Source of the DNA: CBDUQI01 sp965369325
Lineage (GTDB): Bacteria > Pseudomonadota > Gammaproteobacteria > Steroidobacterales > JBCBZW01
Length of the DNA stretch: 64,000 bases
Assembly (NCBI GenBank): GCA_965369325.1
Contig: CBDUQI010000003.1
Coordinates: 1 to 64,000 of the forward strand
Reading direction: 5' to 3'
Within the stretch, counting starts at the first letter, position 1. Each line of letters opens with the position of its first letter. The translations under genes and the position numbers were made by a program. Below, piece after piece: positions 36,064-45,593 of the stretch. The notes beneath the pieces were generated by a model that did no database searches, had not been told where the DNA came from, and saw only the letters and a program-made list of their open reading frames with translations.

Positions 36064-37326
36064 GTGCCATTCATGAATTCTCTGTCTGGGCGCGAATGCG
36101 CGCATTTGCCTCCCGCCGTGCTGGGGCGCACAACCAAACGTCTCGGGTCGGGCGCCTTGGCCGTGCTGGTAAGTCTGCCGGTGCTGGCGCAGCCCTCGCA
36201 GCAGGCGCTGGATATCGCCAGTAAGTACCTGCTGGTGGATACGCATATCGACGTGCCATATCGGCTGGAGGATGAGTGGGCGGACGTCACCAATGCCACG
36301 GAAAGTGGGGACTTTGATTTCCCACGTGCGCAGGCCGGTGGCCTGGACGTGCCCTTTATGTCCATCTATATTCCGGCGAGCCTGGAGGCCACAGGTGGCG
36401 GCAACGCGTTGGCGAACAAACTGATTGATTCGGTTGAGGCGATGGTCGGGCGTGCGCCCGACCGATTCGCGCTCGCGTACAGCACGCGGGACGTGCAGCG
36501 AAACTTCCAGGCCGGGCGCATGTCACTGGCGATGGGGATGGAGAACGGGACGCCGATTGAGGGCGATCTGGCTAACCTGCAGCACTTTTTCGATCGCGGC
36601 ATCCGCTACATCACCCTGGCCCACTCCAAGGCCAACCACATCAGCGATTCCTCTTACGATGAGCATCGTTTGTGGGGTGGCCTGAGCCCCTTTGGCAAAG
36701 AATTGGTGGCGGACATGAACCGTCTCGGCATCATGATTGACGTCTCGCACCTGTCAGATGCGGCGGCCGAGCAGGCCATTGGCCTGAGCGTCGTGCCGGT
36801 GATTGCTTCGCATTCCTCGGTCCGCCGCTTCACCACCGACTGGGAGCGGAACATGAGCGATGAGTTGATTCGCGCGCTGGCTGCCAAAGGCGGTGTGTTG
36901 CAGATTAACTTTGGCTCGACCTTCGTCAGCCAGGTGTCGCATGAGTATCAGCAACTGTTAAGCGAGAAGCGCAAACGGTTTATGCAAGACAACGGCTACA
37001 CCGACTCCAGCGATCCAGCGGTCGAAGCGTTTACCGAGCAGTACAAAGAAGTACTCCCCTTCCCGTTCGCGGGTCTGGAGGATGTGCTGGTGCACTTCGA
37101 CCACGTGGTGAACTTGGTGGGCGTTGAATACGTGGGGATTGGTTCGGACTACGATGGCGTCGGCGATTCGCTGCCGGTCGGGCTGAAGGACGCCGCCAGC
37201 TATCCCAACCTGATTGATGGTCTGCTGCAGCGCGGATACAGCGAGGCGCAGATCGCCGCCATTATGGGCGGCAACCTGATGCGCGTCTGGGCGCAGGTGG
37301 AGGCGCACGCGCTGGGTGCTAGATAA
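36064..37326 (+). CDS. Membrane dipeptidase family protein (peptidase M19), exported
   Basis: A 420-aa zinc dipeptidase of the renal dipeptidase family, which splits dipeptides, often including D-amino-acid or dehydro forms. DTHIDVP gives the first zinc ligands, the bridging Glu is in GMENG, and histidines follow in LAHSKANHISDS, IDVSHLSD and IASHSSVR. GIGSDYDGVGD holds the last Asp. An N-terminal hydrophobic stretch ending PVLAQPS looks like a signal peptide, preceded by an unusually long polar leader. The GTG at 36064 was chosen because GAGGAG lies six bases upstream; the ATG at 36073 is spaced too far. It is a single gene, with a convergent gene downstream. Confidence 0.9.
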   Translation: MPFMNSLSGRECAHLPPAVLGRTTKRLGSGALAVLVSLPVLAQPSQQALDIASKYLLVDTHIDVPYRLEDEWADVTNATESGDFDFPRAQAGGLDVPFMSIYIPASLEATGGGNALANKLIDSVEAMVGRAPDRFALAYSTRDVQRNFQAGRMSLAMGMENGTPIEGDLANLQHFFDRGIRYITLAHSKANHISDSSYDEHRLWGGLSPFGKELVADMNRLGIMIDVSHLSDAAAEQAIGLSVVPVIASHSSVRRFTTDWERNMSDELIRALAAKGGVLQINFGSTFVSQVSHEYQQLLSEKRKRFMQDNGYTDSSDPAVEAFTEQYKEVLPFPFAGLEDVLVHFDHVVNLVGVEYVGIGSDYDGVGDSLPVGLKDAASYPNLIDGLLQRGYSEAQIAAIMGGNLMRVWAQVEAHALGAR

Positions 37327-37408
37327 CGAGGTGGTAACCGCCCGGCGTACGGCGCGCTGTGGGCCTGTTGCGCGCAGGCCCCTGGATCGGACGACTGCGG
37401 GATGTCGC

Positions 37409-38035
37409 CTATAGGCCCGCGGCGTTTGCCAGTTCGCGCCGCACGCGTGCCGGAATCTCATCCAGCTCGTCCACAAAATCTCGCGCTTCTTCGCGGGTGG
37501 CGCCGCGCACGATCACCAGACCGCCTTCCTGCTGATGATCGGCATCCGCGTGAATACGCACAGCGGGCGAGGCTTTATGGGCCTTGGCAGTGTGCCCGGC
37601 ATCATTCTCACCGAATGAGAAACTGAAGTTGTTCTCGCCGTCGCTGCCGCCGACCAGCACGATGCTGTTGCCGATGACGATCCTCACCTCTTCACCGTCC
37701 TCACCTTGGGCCTGGATGTCCAGCCCGTCGGTTGCGCCTTTGTCCACCTCCACCACGGCCACTGTTTGATTTTCCAACTGCTGGTCCAGGTGACGAAGGG
37801 CTTTTTCTGCGGCGCGGTCCGAGAGCAGTGCCGCGTCCTCCTCACGCCCGTTGATGCCGTAGACATCATCGTCCACGTCAATCAGGGTCACCCGCTCGCC
37901 CGTGTCTTCGTTGTGGTAGGTCCACAGTGTGTAAGGGCCGACAGCGTCGTCAACGTTCAGCTCGTCTGCCAGCAATGGCGTACTGAGCAAGCCCAGCAGT
38001 GCGCAGCCGGTGGCAAAGGATGAGAGTGAGGGCAT
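37409..38035 (-). CDS. Acidic exported protein, unknown function
   Basis: About 208 aa with a signal peptide (MPSLSSFATGCALLGLLSTPLLADE). The mature part is strongly acidic: DVDDDVYGINGREEDAAL, NQTVAVVEVDKGATDG, GEDGEEVRIVIGNSIVLVGG, and a C-terminal half with ADADHQQEGGLVIVRGATREEARDFVDEL. No cysteines or enzyme motifs are seen. The start at 38035 (GGAG five bases upstream) places the signal peptide at the N-terminus; the longer open frame adds an unrelated leader. Convergent with the M19 gene and divergent from aceK. It may sense or bind metals, but this is only a guess from the charge. Confidence 0.65.
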   Translation of the reverse strand: MPSLSSFATGCALLGLLSTPLLADELNVDDAVGPYTLWTYHNEDTGERVTLIDVDDDVYGINGREEDAALLSDRAAEKALRHLDQQLENQTVAVVEVDKGATDGLDIQAQGEDGEEVRIVIGNSIVLVGGSDGENNFSFSFGENDAGHTAKAHKASPAVRIHADADHQQEGGLVIVRGATREEARDFVDELDEIPARVRRELANAAGL

Positions 38036-38370
38036 AGGAGCTCCACGTAAGTGACAAACAATAGCGGTACAGTACACGGCTCTGTGGAGAATTCCGATTC
38101 CTCGGCCAGTTAGGTATCGGGCCGATGGCGTTGCGTGCGCGCCACGGCACGGTGCTTGGCCAAGCGCATTGAACCTCAAACGTACTAAGGTGATCGCCGC
38201 GTATCTAAAGCGCGTTCGCCGCGGGCCTTACGCCTGCACTCACGTGGCCCGGGGCTGGATAGTTTAGTTGGAAACCGATCCGGCGAGCGCTGGTAGGGGC
38301 GCTTGAAGTAAGCTGAGTACCAAACGAACGGAATCGCGCAGTGTCTTGCATTGAACCGGGGAGGGACTCA
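38036..38370. promoter_or_regulatory. Divergent promoter region of the acidic exported protein and aceK
   Basis: 335 bp without a supported gene. Near 38100 there is a short inverted repeat TCGGCC...GGCCGA. The aceK ribosome-binding site (GGGGAGGGA) closes the region. Nothing else is recognised. Confidence 0.4.
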
Positions 38371-40107
38371 GTGGCGCAGCAGGGGCAGGGGCAGAGTTGG
38401 CCGCAAGAGCTGGTCAAGCAGGTTGCCTATGATGTGTGTTTTGATTTTGTCAGCTACAACTCCGAGTTCCGATCGATTACCCAGCGCGCAAAATTCCGCT
38501 TCGAGCGGCGGGAATGGGCGCAAAGCCAACTGGACGCGGTGGAACGGATAGAGCTGTGGGACAAGTGCGTCAACGCCACCGTGGCCAGAATGCGCGAAGA
38601 GCTGGGGCCGGCGCCGCCGGTGCCCGCGTTCTGGCAGGAAGTAAAAGCGCGTTATGCGCAAATCGTCCACAGTTACCGGGACGTTGAGTTTACCCGCACC
38701 TACTTTAACTCGGTGGTCCGACGGATGTTTGACCGTGCGGATGCCAGCACCGCTTGTTTGTTTAACGACGACCGCGCCAGGCCTATGGCAGCGCTGGCTC
38801 AATCGCTGCAACTGAACAGCTACACCCGCGACGGCCTGCTGACCCACTTGTTTACCATACTGCTGGCCGACTACTCATTTGCGGTGACCTACCGGGATAT
38901 CGGCGCGAGTGGTGAGCAGCTGGCGCGGGCGGTTGCCCGGCGATTCTCGAGCGAGGATGAGGGGCGCGTCAGCCGGGTGGACATGATTCGCTCGGTATTT
39001 TTTCGGGATACGCGCGCCTATCTAGTGGGTCGGGTGCGGCTGGGGCGACGCAGCGAGCCGATTATCATCGCGCTGAAGAATACCGAGGACGGTATCGTGC
39101 TGGATGCGGTGGTTATGGATGAGTATCACATCAGCACGATTTTCGGCTTTGCGCGCTCTTACTTCCACGTGGATGAAGAGAACGTGACCAGTCTGGCAGT
39201 GTTTCTCAAATCAATGTTGCCGCTAAAAAACCCGATGGAACTGTTTACCATGCTGGGGCGCGCCAAGCAGGCCAAAACCCAACGCTATCGCGACATCATG
39301 CATCGCTTGCAAGTGACCACCGAGAAATTCGAAGATGTTGCGCTGGATCGCGGGATGGTCATGATCGTGTTTACGCTGCCCTCCTACGATGGTGTGCTGA
39401 AGGTTATCCGTGATCAGTTCGCTTATCCTAAAACAACCGTGCGCGAAGACGTGCTGGAAAAATACCATCTGGTGTTCACTCGCGATCGGGTGGGGCGCTT
39501 GGTGGAGGCACAGGAGTTCAAGCGACTGAAGTTCCCGCGTGAGCGTTTCCACCCCGGGCTGCTGGATGAATTGGTAAAAGAGGCCGGCAATACCGTGAGT
39601 GTTGAGCCGGACGGCTCCGTGCTCATTCGCCATGCCTACGTGGAACGGCGGCTGATTCCGCTTAATCAGTATCTGCGCGAGGCCAGCAAAGAGCAGGCCA
39701 TTGCGGCAGTGCTTGAGTACGGGCAGGCCATTCGCGATCTGGCTGCTGCGAATATTTTCCCGGGCGATCTGTTGCTAAAGAACTTTGGTGTCAGCGGACA
39801 TGGCCGAGTGATTTTCTACGATTATGATGAGTTGTGTCTAGTTACCGAGTGCAATTTTCGCGACATGGTGCAGCCGCAGTACGAGGAGGATGAGATGCGT
39901 GGCGGGGAGTGGTTTTACGTGGCGGAAAACGATATTTTCCCAGAGCAGTTTAGTTCTTTCCTAGGCTTCGACGGGCCATTGCGCGAGGCTTTCATGGCTG
40001 CCCACTCAGACTTGCTTACCGCGCACTGGTGGCGGCAGATAAAAACCCGTCACGAGCAGGGCGAGATCTTCGAGCTGGTACCATATACACCCCAGCAGTT
40101 CGCGTAA
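38371..40107 (+). CDS. aceK: Isocitrate dehydrogenase kinase/phosphatase
   Basis: A 578-aa bifunctional enzyme that inactivates and reactivates isocitrate dehydrogenase, steering carbon between the TCA cycle and the glyoxylate bypass. The N-terminal regulatory half contains RYAQIVHSYRDVEFTRTYFNSV. The kinase half has a glycine-rich/ATP segment VFTLPSYDGVLKVIRDQF with the Lys, EKYHLVFTRDRVGRLVEAQEF, and FPGDLLLKNFGVSGHGRVIFYDYDE with the catalytic Asp and metal ligands. The GTG at 38371 is preferred (GGGGAGGGA five bases upstream); the in-frame GTG at 38341 lacks one. No isocitrate lyase or malate synthase lies beside it, although these are neighbours in enterics. Confidence 0.96.
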   Translation: MAQQGQGQSWPQELVKQVAYDVCFDFVSYNSEFRSITQRAKFRFERREWAQSQLDAVERIELWDKCVNATVARMREELGPAPPVPAFWQEVKARYAQIVHSYRDVEFTRTYFNSVVRRMFDRADASTACLFNDDRARPMAALAQSLQLNSYTRDGLLTHLFTILLADYSFAVTYRDIGASGEQLARAVARRFSSEDEGRVSRVDMIRSVFFRDTRAYLVGRVRLGRRSEPIIIALKNTEDGIVLDAVVMDEYHISTIFGFARSYFHVDEENVTSLAVFLKSMLPLKNPMELFTMLGRAKQAKTQRYRDIMHRLQVTTEKFEDVALDRGMVMIVFTLPSYDGVLKVIRDQFAYPKTTVREDVLEKYHLVFTRDRVGRLVEAQEFKRLKFPRERFHPGLLDELVKEAGNTVSVEPDGSVLIRHAYVERRLIPLNQYLREASKEQAIAAVLEYGQAIRDLAAANIFPGDLLLKNFGVSGHGRVIFYDYDELCLVTECNFRDMVQPQYEEDEMRGGEWFYVAENDIFPEQFSSFLGFDGPLREAFMAAHSDLLTAHWWRQIKTRHEQGEIFELVPYTPQQFA

Positions 40108-40115
40108 TCTGCGCG

Positions 40116-40880
40116 CTACGGCCACATCAACTTGATGACGAAGAGCACAAGTACGGCGTTAAACACCCATCGGATCAGTTGCTCACCGCGCGTAATGGTG
40201 GAGCGCGCGCCCAACCAGCCGCCGATGGCGTTGCCCAACGCTAAGAATGCGCCCAGCAGCCATTCGATGCGCACCGTCGCCGCGTAGATACCTAAAGCGA
40301 CTACTGAGTAAACGAGCACAATAAAACACTTGTGCATATTGACGCGGACCAAGTCCAGATGCATGACCCGATGCAGGATCGGCATCAGGATAAAGCCGAC
40401 GCCTATATGGATAAAACCGCCCCAGAAACCTGCCCCCAACATGCACAGATGCCCGGCCAGCAGACGTTGCGGCTGACCCGTGCTGTGTGTTGGGTCCACC
40501 GCGGGTTTTTTCCCTGTTACCATCAGCAGAAAAACCCCAAGCATAATCAATGCCAGCACCCGCCGGAACCAAGGGCCATCCAGGTGGACGCCGATCAATG
40601 CGCCGGCGATCGCGCCGGGTAATGAGGCCAACGCCAGTGTCACGCTCAGGCGCAGATCGGAGATTCCCGAGCGCCAGAAGGTGAGGACTGCCACGATGTT
40701 CTGAGCGACAATCGCGATGCGGTTGGTGCCGTTGGCCACCGGTCCTGGCAAGCCCATAAACACCATCGCAGGCACGCTCAGTAGCGAGCCCCCGCCAGCC
40801 ATCACGTTAATCCACCCTGCGAGCACGCCGATGCAAGTCAGCATCAGCCCCTGGCCGCCGGTAGTTTGTAAAAACTCCAT
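40116..40880 (-). CDS. TauE/SafE-family (TSUP) permease
   Basis: A 254-aa membrane protein with about eight hydrophobic helices. The first TauE/SafE half has LAGWINVMAGGGSLLSVPAMVF with NGTNRIAIVAQ, and the second has GAGFWGGFIHIGVGFILMPIL with MHKCFIVLVYS. These are the mirrored family signatures. Members move sulfite, sulfoacetate or other organosulfur anions, but the substrate here is open. It is convergent with aceK (8 nt between stops) and divergent from the M20 amidohydrolase. Confidence 0.9.
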   Translation of the reverse strand: MEFLQTTGGQGLMLTCIGVLAGWINVMAGGGSLLSVPAMVFMGLPGPVANGTNRIAIVAQNIVAVLTFWRSGISDLRLSVTLALASLPGAIAGALIGVHLDGPWFRRVLALIMLGVFLLMVTGKKPAVDPTHSTGQPQRLLAGHLCMLGAGFWGGFIHIGVGFILMPILHRVMHLDLVRVNMHKCFIVLVYSVVALGIYAATVRIEWLLGAFLALGNAIGGWLGARSTITRGEQLIRWVFNAVLVLFVIKLMWP

Positions 40881-40973
40881 GTCCCGCTCTCCGCCGACCG
40901 ATAGTGCTTGTCAGCCCGCACGCATTGTGCGACAAAGCGGGCATCGGCGCGAATCGCCAACGAGGATAACAAC

Positions 40974-42446
40974 ATGCGACGACATTTTTTATCGGTTAGG
41001 GCGATCGCCGGAGCACTGGCGATGGTCGTACTGTTAGGCGCAGGGGTTGCGCACGCGCGCAAAGCTACACCACCGGCAGGTGCCGGCGCCGCTGAACTGC
41101 TCAATGCGGTGCAGGCGCGTGCCTCGGCCGATGGCGAGTTGGCGATGCAGATCTACGATTTGGCTGAACTGGGGTATCTCGAGCAGCGCAGCAGCGAGCT
41201 ACTGCGCCAGGCGCTGGAACAGGCAGGCTTTCGTCTGCAATTTCCCGTTGCCGGGCTGCCCACCGCGTTTGTTGCCGAGTACGGGCGTGGGCAACCGGTG
41301 ATCGCGTTACTCGCTGAGTTTGACGCCTTGCCTGGCATTAGTCAGTCGCCGGTCCCGCACCGGCAGGTATCGCCAGAGCACGACAGTGGCCACGCCTGTG
41401 GCCACCACCTGCTGGGAACCGCGTCGGTATCGGCCGGCATTGTGCTCGCCGAGTGGTTAGCCGAATCCGGGCAGGCTGGCACTGTGCGGGTGTACGGCAC
41501 ACCGGCCGAGGAGGGCGGTTCGGGCAAGGTCTACATGGTGCGTGACGGCTTGTTCGACGATGTGTCCGCCAGTCTCACTTGGCACCCAGGCGACCGTAAT
41601 GAGGCAAGCGCGCGAACCTCACTCGCCAATCGTTCAGCAATTTTTCGCTTTTCCGGCGTGTCGGCGCACGCTGCGCAGGCGCCTGAAAAGGCGCGTTCCG
41701 CGTTGGACGGGGTGGAAGCGTTCAATCATATGGTGAACCTTATGCGTGAGCATGTACCGCAACAAACACGTATTCACTATGTGATTACTGCCGGCGGGTT
41801 GGCGCCGAATGTGGTGCCGGACAACGCGGAGGTTTATTACTACGTGCGTCATCCAGATGCGCGAGAACTGCAGCGCATCTGGCAGCGGGTGGCGCTGGCC
41901 GCGCAGGGCGCCGCCATGGGCACGGGCACCTCGGTGGATGCGGAGATTATGCACGGCAACCTCTCCTTACTCCCCAACGAGCGGCTCGCCCGTGCGATGT
42001 ATCAGCGGCTGGCGCAGATCGGCGGCATTGCCTACACCGCGCAGGAGCGCAGCTTCGCTGGCGAGGTGTACGAGACGTTAAATAGCCCCGATCTGGGCCT
42101 CGGCAGCGAAGCGCAAGTACAACCGTTCACCAGTAAGATGTCGCAGGGCTCCACCGACGTTGGCGATGTAAGCTGGACGACACCAACGGCAGAGTTACGG
42201 ACTGCTACCTGGGTGGCGGGCACCAATGCACACACCTGGCAGGCGATTGCCGCGGGTGGAACCAGTATCGGGATCAAAGGCATGCAACTGGCCACCAAGA
42301 CGATGGTGTTGACGGCAATGGACCTGTATACCCAGCCGCAATTGCTCAAGGAGATTCAAGCAGAGTTCGAGCAACGCGTGGGCGACTATGACTACACCCC
42401 GTTACTGGGCGACCGCGATCCGCCGCTGGACTATCGGCTGCGATAG
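40974..42446 (+). CDS. M20-family amidohydrolase (AbgB-like), exported
   Basis: About 490 aa. A signal peptide (MRRHFLSVRAIAGALAMVVLLGAGVAHA) implies a periplasmic enzyme. Catalytic motifs of the M20 dinuclear zinc family: ALLAEFDALP, HACGHHLLG, TPAEEGGSGK (general base Glu), LTWHPG, and the dimerisation/lid segment SGVSAHAA. The pattern is closest to the p-aminobenzoyl-glutamate/aminoacyl hydrolase branch (AbgB), which cleaves amide bonds of folate fragments or dipeptides. The start at 40974 has GAGG at normal spacing; the longer frame adds an unlikely leader. The TSUP permease is divergent upstream and the aminotransferase gene begins about 24 nt downstream. Confidence 0.88.
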   Translation: MRRHFLSVRAIAGALAMVVLLGAGVAHARKATPPAGAGAAELLNAVQARASADGELAMQIYDLAELGYLEQRSSELLRQALEQAGFRLQFPVAGLPTAFVAEYGRGQPVIALLAEFDALPGISQSPVPHRQVSPEHDSGHACGHHLLGTASVSAGIVLAEWLAESGQAGTVRVYGTPAEEGGSGKVYMVRDGLFDDVSASLTWHPGDRNEASARTSLANRSAIFRFSGVSAHAAQAPEKARSALDGVEAFNHMVNLMREHVPQQTRIHYVITAGGLAPNVVPDNAEVYYYVRHPDARELQRIWQRVALAAQGAAMGTGTSVDAEIMHGNLSLLPNERLARAMYQRLAQIGGIAYTAQERSFAGEVYETLNSPDLGLGSEAQVQPFTSKMSQGSTDVGDVSWTTPTAELRTATWVAGTNAHTWQAIAAGGTSIGIKGMQLATKTMVLTAMDLYTQPQLLKEIQAEFEQRVGDYDYTPLLGDRDPPLDYRLR

Positions 42447-42469
42447 CCCACTTGAGTGATGAGTTGCAT

Positions 42470-43660
42470 GTGAGCGATGAGCCGGAAAGCGGCGAGCACC
42501 GCTGGCCGTGGTTTGGTCAGGCGCATCTTGAGGCGGTGAGCCGGGTGCTGCGCAGCGGCAGGGTGAATTACCGCGGCGGCGTCGAGGGGCCGGCCTTCGA
42601 GCAGGAGTTCTCGGCCCGTATGGATGTCCGACATGCGCTGGCGCTCAGCAATGGCACCGTCGCCTTGGAGCTGGCGCTGCGTGCTTGCAAGGCAGGCGCA
42701 GGGGATGAGGTCATTGTGCCTGCGCGCGGGTTTGTGGCCTGTGCGTCCGCCGCCGTGATGTGTGGCGCGCGTCCGGTGTTTGCGGATGTGGACCCGGTGA
42801 CCGGGAACCTTCGAGCTGAAGATGTGGCGCCCTTGCTTGGGCCGCGTACGCGCGCAGTGCTGTGTGTGCATATTGGTGGCTGGCCGTGCGAAATGGCAGC
42901 GCTGTCTGCGCTCTGCGAGGCGAATAATGTTGCACTGATTGAAGATTGTGCGCAGGCGCACGGTGCGTGCTTTGAAGGGCGCCCGGTCGGTGGGCATGGC
43001 GATCTTGGTGCGTTTTCTTTTTGCCAGGACAAAATAATTACGACTGGCGGCGAAGGCGGCATGCTAAGCACCAACGACGATGCACTGGCGCAGACGTTGC
43101 TTGCGCTCAGAGATCACGGTAAATCGCCCGCATTATTGGCAGCGCCCGCCGAAGCTGGCAAGGCATCCACTTACCGGTGGTTGCATACCAGCGCCGGGAC
43201 CAACGCGCGGCTGACCGAGCTGCAATCCGCGCTGGGGCGCGTGGGTCTGGCGGAGTTGGATGCGCGCCTGGCCGTTCGCCAGCAGTATGCACAAACACTG
43301 CGCGACACGCTCCGCGAGCAGCCCGGCGTTTTGGTCCCACGTTTGGATCAAGCCCGCATGCAGCCCGCGTGGTATCGCACCTATATCGCGTTGGATCCGC
43401 GCGCGCTGCGCCCCGGTTATCACCGTGACCGCCTACTGCTGGCGCTGGCGCGCCAGGGCATTGACGCGGGCAGTGGGGTGTGTCCCGAGTTGTACCGTGA
43501 GCAGGCCTTTGCAGCCTGTGCGCCCGAACGTCCTTGCGTCAACGCGCATCACCTTGGCCAGAACAGCGTTATGTTTGATCTTCACCATCGTCGCGCCGCC
43601 GGGTATGCCGAACGTGTAGGCGAGGTGGTATCAGACTGGCTAAGGCGTGCCCAACGCTGA
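42470..43660 (+). CDS. DegT/DnrJ/EryC1/StrS-family aminotransferase
   Basis: A PLP enzyme of about 396 aa related to nucleotide-sugar aminotransferases. The N-terminal part carries GRVNYRGGVEGPAFEQEF, the substrate/cofactor region ALALSNGTVALELAL and DEVIVPARGFVA, the PLP-stacking area EDCAQAHGA, and the Schiff-base Lys in SFCQDKIITTGGEGG. The family normally aminates 3- or 4-keto nucleotide sugars in polysaccharide synthesis. No other sugar gene is adjacent, so the pathway is unclear. The start is uncertain: no ATG fits. A TTG at 42452 and the GTG at 42470 are both possible and neither has a strong ribosome-binding site. Confidence 0.88.
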   Translation: MSDEPESGEHRWPWFGQAHLEAVSRVLRSGRVNYRGGVEGPAFEQEFSARMDVRHALALSNGTVALELALRACKAGAGDEVIVPARGFVACASAAVMCGARPVFADVDPVTGNLRAEDVAPLLGPRTRAVLCVHIGGWPCEMAALSALCEANNVALIEDCAQAHGACFEGRPVGGHGDLGAFSFCQDKIITTGGEGGMLSTNDDALAQTLLALRDHGKSPALLAAPAEAGKASTYRWLHTSAGTNARLTELQSALGRVGLAELDARLAVRQQYAQTLRDTLREQPGVLVPRLDQARMQPAWYRTYIALDPRALRPGYHRDRLLLALARQGIDAGSGVCPELYREQAFAACAPERPCVNAHHLGQNSVMFDLHHRRAAGYAERVGEVVSDWLRRAQR

Positions 43661-43760
43661 GTCAGGTGCAGGAGCTTAAAGCTAGACTTGGTCGCAGGTT
43701 ATGCCGCACGGGCATGGTTAAGCTTGCCGTTCACAGTCAGACCCCAAGGATGGCACCCCT

Positions 43761-45524
43761 GTGCTGCGCAACACCCGCTCCGCGCGGATTGATCACGAAC
43801 GTATTCTGCAAACCTTACCGGACACGGTGTTGCTGGTGGACCGCCGTGGTTTGATACAAGCTCGCCTGGGTGCACAATCCGACAAGTACGGCCCGCTGCG
43901 CGAGGCTAGCGCCGGTATCAGCCTGAAGCAGCTGTGGCCAGAGAAGGCGGACGACGTGATGCGCTTGATACGGCGCACGTTGACCGCACGGCAATCGCAG
44001 ACGACCCGACTGGCACTGTTCGATGAGGCGCGGGCCGACGATGCCAACGATCGTCGCTACGAGGTTCGTATTCGCGTATTCGGCCGTGAGCAGGTGCTGA
44101 TGGTGCTGCGTGACATCACCCAGGCGGGCGTGCAAGGCGCGACGCATGGCACTCGTGTGGATCCAGCCACGGGTTTGCCCACGCGTGAGCGGTTTATCGA
44201 ACAACTCTCAGATTGTATCGGGCAGGCACACCTCAAAGAGCGCGCCCTGGCCGTGCTACATATCGACATCGACGATTTTGCGAACGTGTTTCAGACCTTC
44301 GGCCGAGATGTCGCTGACGCGCTGCTGAGTGAAGTTGCTGTGCGGTTGAAAGACTGCCTGCGCGCGTGCGACCACGTGAGCGCGGTCGGGCGCGGCGTTG
44401 ACGCCCGCCGGGCGGCGGCCATTGGCGGCGCGGGGTTCGGTGTCATCCTGACGGACGTCGACCGGCGTGAGTATGCCGGCGATGTGGCTGCGCGGGCACG
44501 CGCCGCGTTTATGCATTACTTCAATGTGATGGGGCAGCAGATCCGTCTAACGCCATCGGTCGGCATTGCCCTGTACCCCAAGGACGCACGGGATGCGGAC
44601 AGCCTGGTAAAAGCGGCGACCGCCGCCGTGGCTGAGGCGCGAATGCACGCCACACATGGCCAGAAATTTTACTCCGACACTATTCCCATGCGCGCGGAGA
44701 AGCGCCTGGACCTGGGATCAGAACTGCGCTGGGCAATGGAGCACGAGCAGCTGGATCTGCATTATCAGCCGCGTTTTTCTTTACCAGACTTGCGCTTAGT
44801 GGCGGTTGATGCGCTGCTGCGTTGGGAGCATCCGGTGCGCGGCTTTGTGCCGTTGGAAGAGTTGATCCCCCTGGCCGAATCCACCGGCTTGCTGCAGAGC
44901 ATAGGCAACTGGGTGTTACGCAAGGCCTGTGAGCAACTACGCAGCTGGCGCGCGAGCGGGCATTGCTCAGAGCGGGTGTCGGTGAATCTGGCGCGCCAAC
45001 AGTTGTCTTGTGATCAGCTAAGCCAGCGAGTACTGAATTTATTGCAGGAGCTTGATCTACCCGGCGAGTGCCTGGAGCTTGAACTCACCGAGAAGATGCT
45101 GCTCAAAGTTCGAGGTGGGCACACGCAGCTCTCGACAATACAACAGGCGGGTGTTGGTATCACACTGGACAGTTTTGGTACCGGATATTCCTCGCTGCGG
45201 GAGTTCTACTCGCTGCCTCTGAAGGCGGTGAAGATTGATCGCTCCTTTGTCACCTGCCTTGAGTCCGGTGCGCAAGCCGCATCAATCTGCACAGCAGCCT
45301 CGGCGATAGCGCGAGCGTTTGGGCTGAAAGTGATGGCTGAGGGCGTAGAGTCGCTGGCCCAGCTTGAGCACCTGCGTGCGCTTGGTTGTGACGAGGTGCA
45401 GGGATTTTGGTTGAGCCGGCCACTACCCGCCGCGCAGATGCTTGAGTTGTTTGAGCGGCAGGCTCGGGGCGAGCGTTGCGTGGCGCTGGCCTCGGACGAG
45501 CCCGTGGCCGCGTACGTTAGGTAA
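43761..45524 (+). CDS. PAS-GGDEF-EAL protein with degenerate active sites
   Basis: A 587-aa protein: PAS-like domain (about 10-120, ILQTLPDTVLLVDRRGLI), GGDEF-like domain (about 125-305) and EAL-like domain (about 315-570). The GGDEF signature reads GGAGF, and the usual LTGLPNR is ATGLPTR, so cyclase activity is unlikely. In the EAL domain, the EALLRW Glu is Asp (VDALLRWEHP) and DDFGTG is DSFGTG; NLARQQLS, ELTEKM, KIDRSFV and EGVES are kept. It could be a weak c-di-GMP phosphodiesterase or a c-di-GMP/GTP binding protein. No membrane segment is seen. GTG start at 43761 with AAGGA ten bases upstream. Confidence 0.88.
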   Translation: MLRNTRSARIDHERILQTLPDTVLLVDRRGLIQARLGAQSDKYGPLREASAGISLKQLWPEKADDVMRLIRRTLTARQSQTTRLALFDEARADDANDRRYEVRIRVFGREQVLMVLRDITQAGVQGATHGTRVDPATGLPTRERFIEQLSDCIGQAHLKERALAVLHIDIDDFANVFQTFGRDVADALLSEVAVRLKDCLRACDHVSAVGRGVDARRAAAIGGAGFGVILTDVDRREYAGDVAARARAAFMHYFNVMGQQIRLTPSVGIALYPKDARDADSLVKAATAAVAEARMHATHGQKFYSDTIPMRAEKRLDLGSELRWAMEHEQLDLHYQPRFSLPDLRLVAVDALLRWEHPVRGFVPLEELIPLAESTGLLQSIGNWVLRKACEQLRSWRASGHCSERVSVNLARQQLSCDQLSQRVLNLLQELDLPGECLELELTEKMLLKVRGGHTQLSTIQQAGVGITLDSFGTGYSSLREFYSLPLKAVKIDRSFVTCLESGAQAASICTAASAIARAFGLKVMAEGVESLAQLEHLRALGCDEVQGFWLSRPLPAAQMLELFERQARGERCVALASDEPVAAYVR

Positions 45525-45573
45525 AAGCGAGTGAATAACGGGGCGAGCATAGGGGTGTCGTAGTTCACGATTT

Positions 45574-45593
45574 CAGGCGGTGCTCACCGCCTG
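45574..45593 (+). repeat. 8-bp hairpin in the gap before the propeller cyclase
   Basis: CAGGCGGT-GCTC-ACCGCCTG forms a perfect 8-bp stem about 50 nt after the GGDEF-EAL stop. No T-run follows. It could still slow transcription or protect the 3' end. Confidence 0.45.

Noticed and set aside
35580..36365. Several overlapping open frames on both strands in the intergenic region
   Set aside because: They overlap one another, lack starts with ribosome-binding sites and show skewed Arg/Pro/Ala composition typical of GC-rich noncoding DNA.
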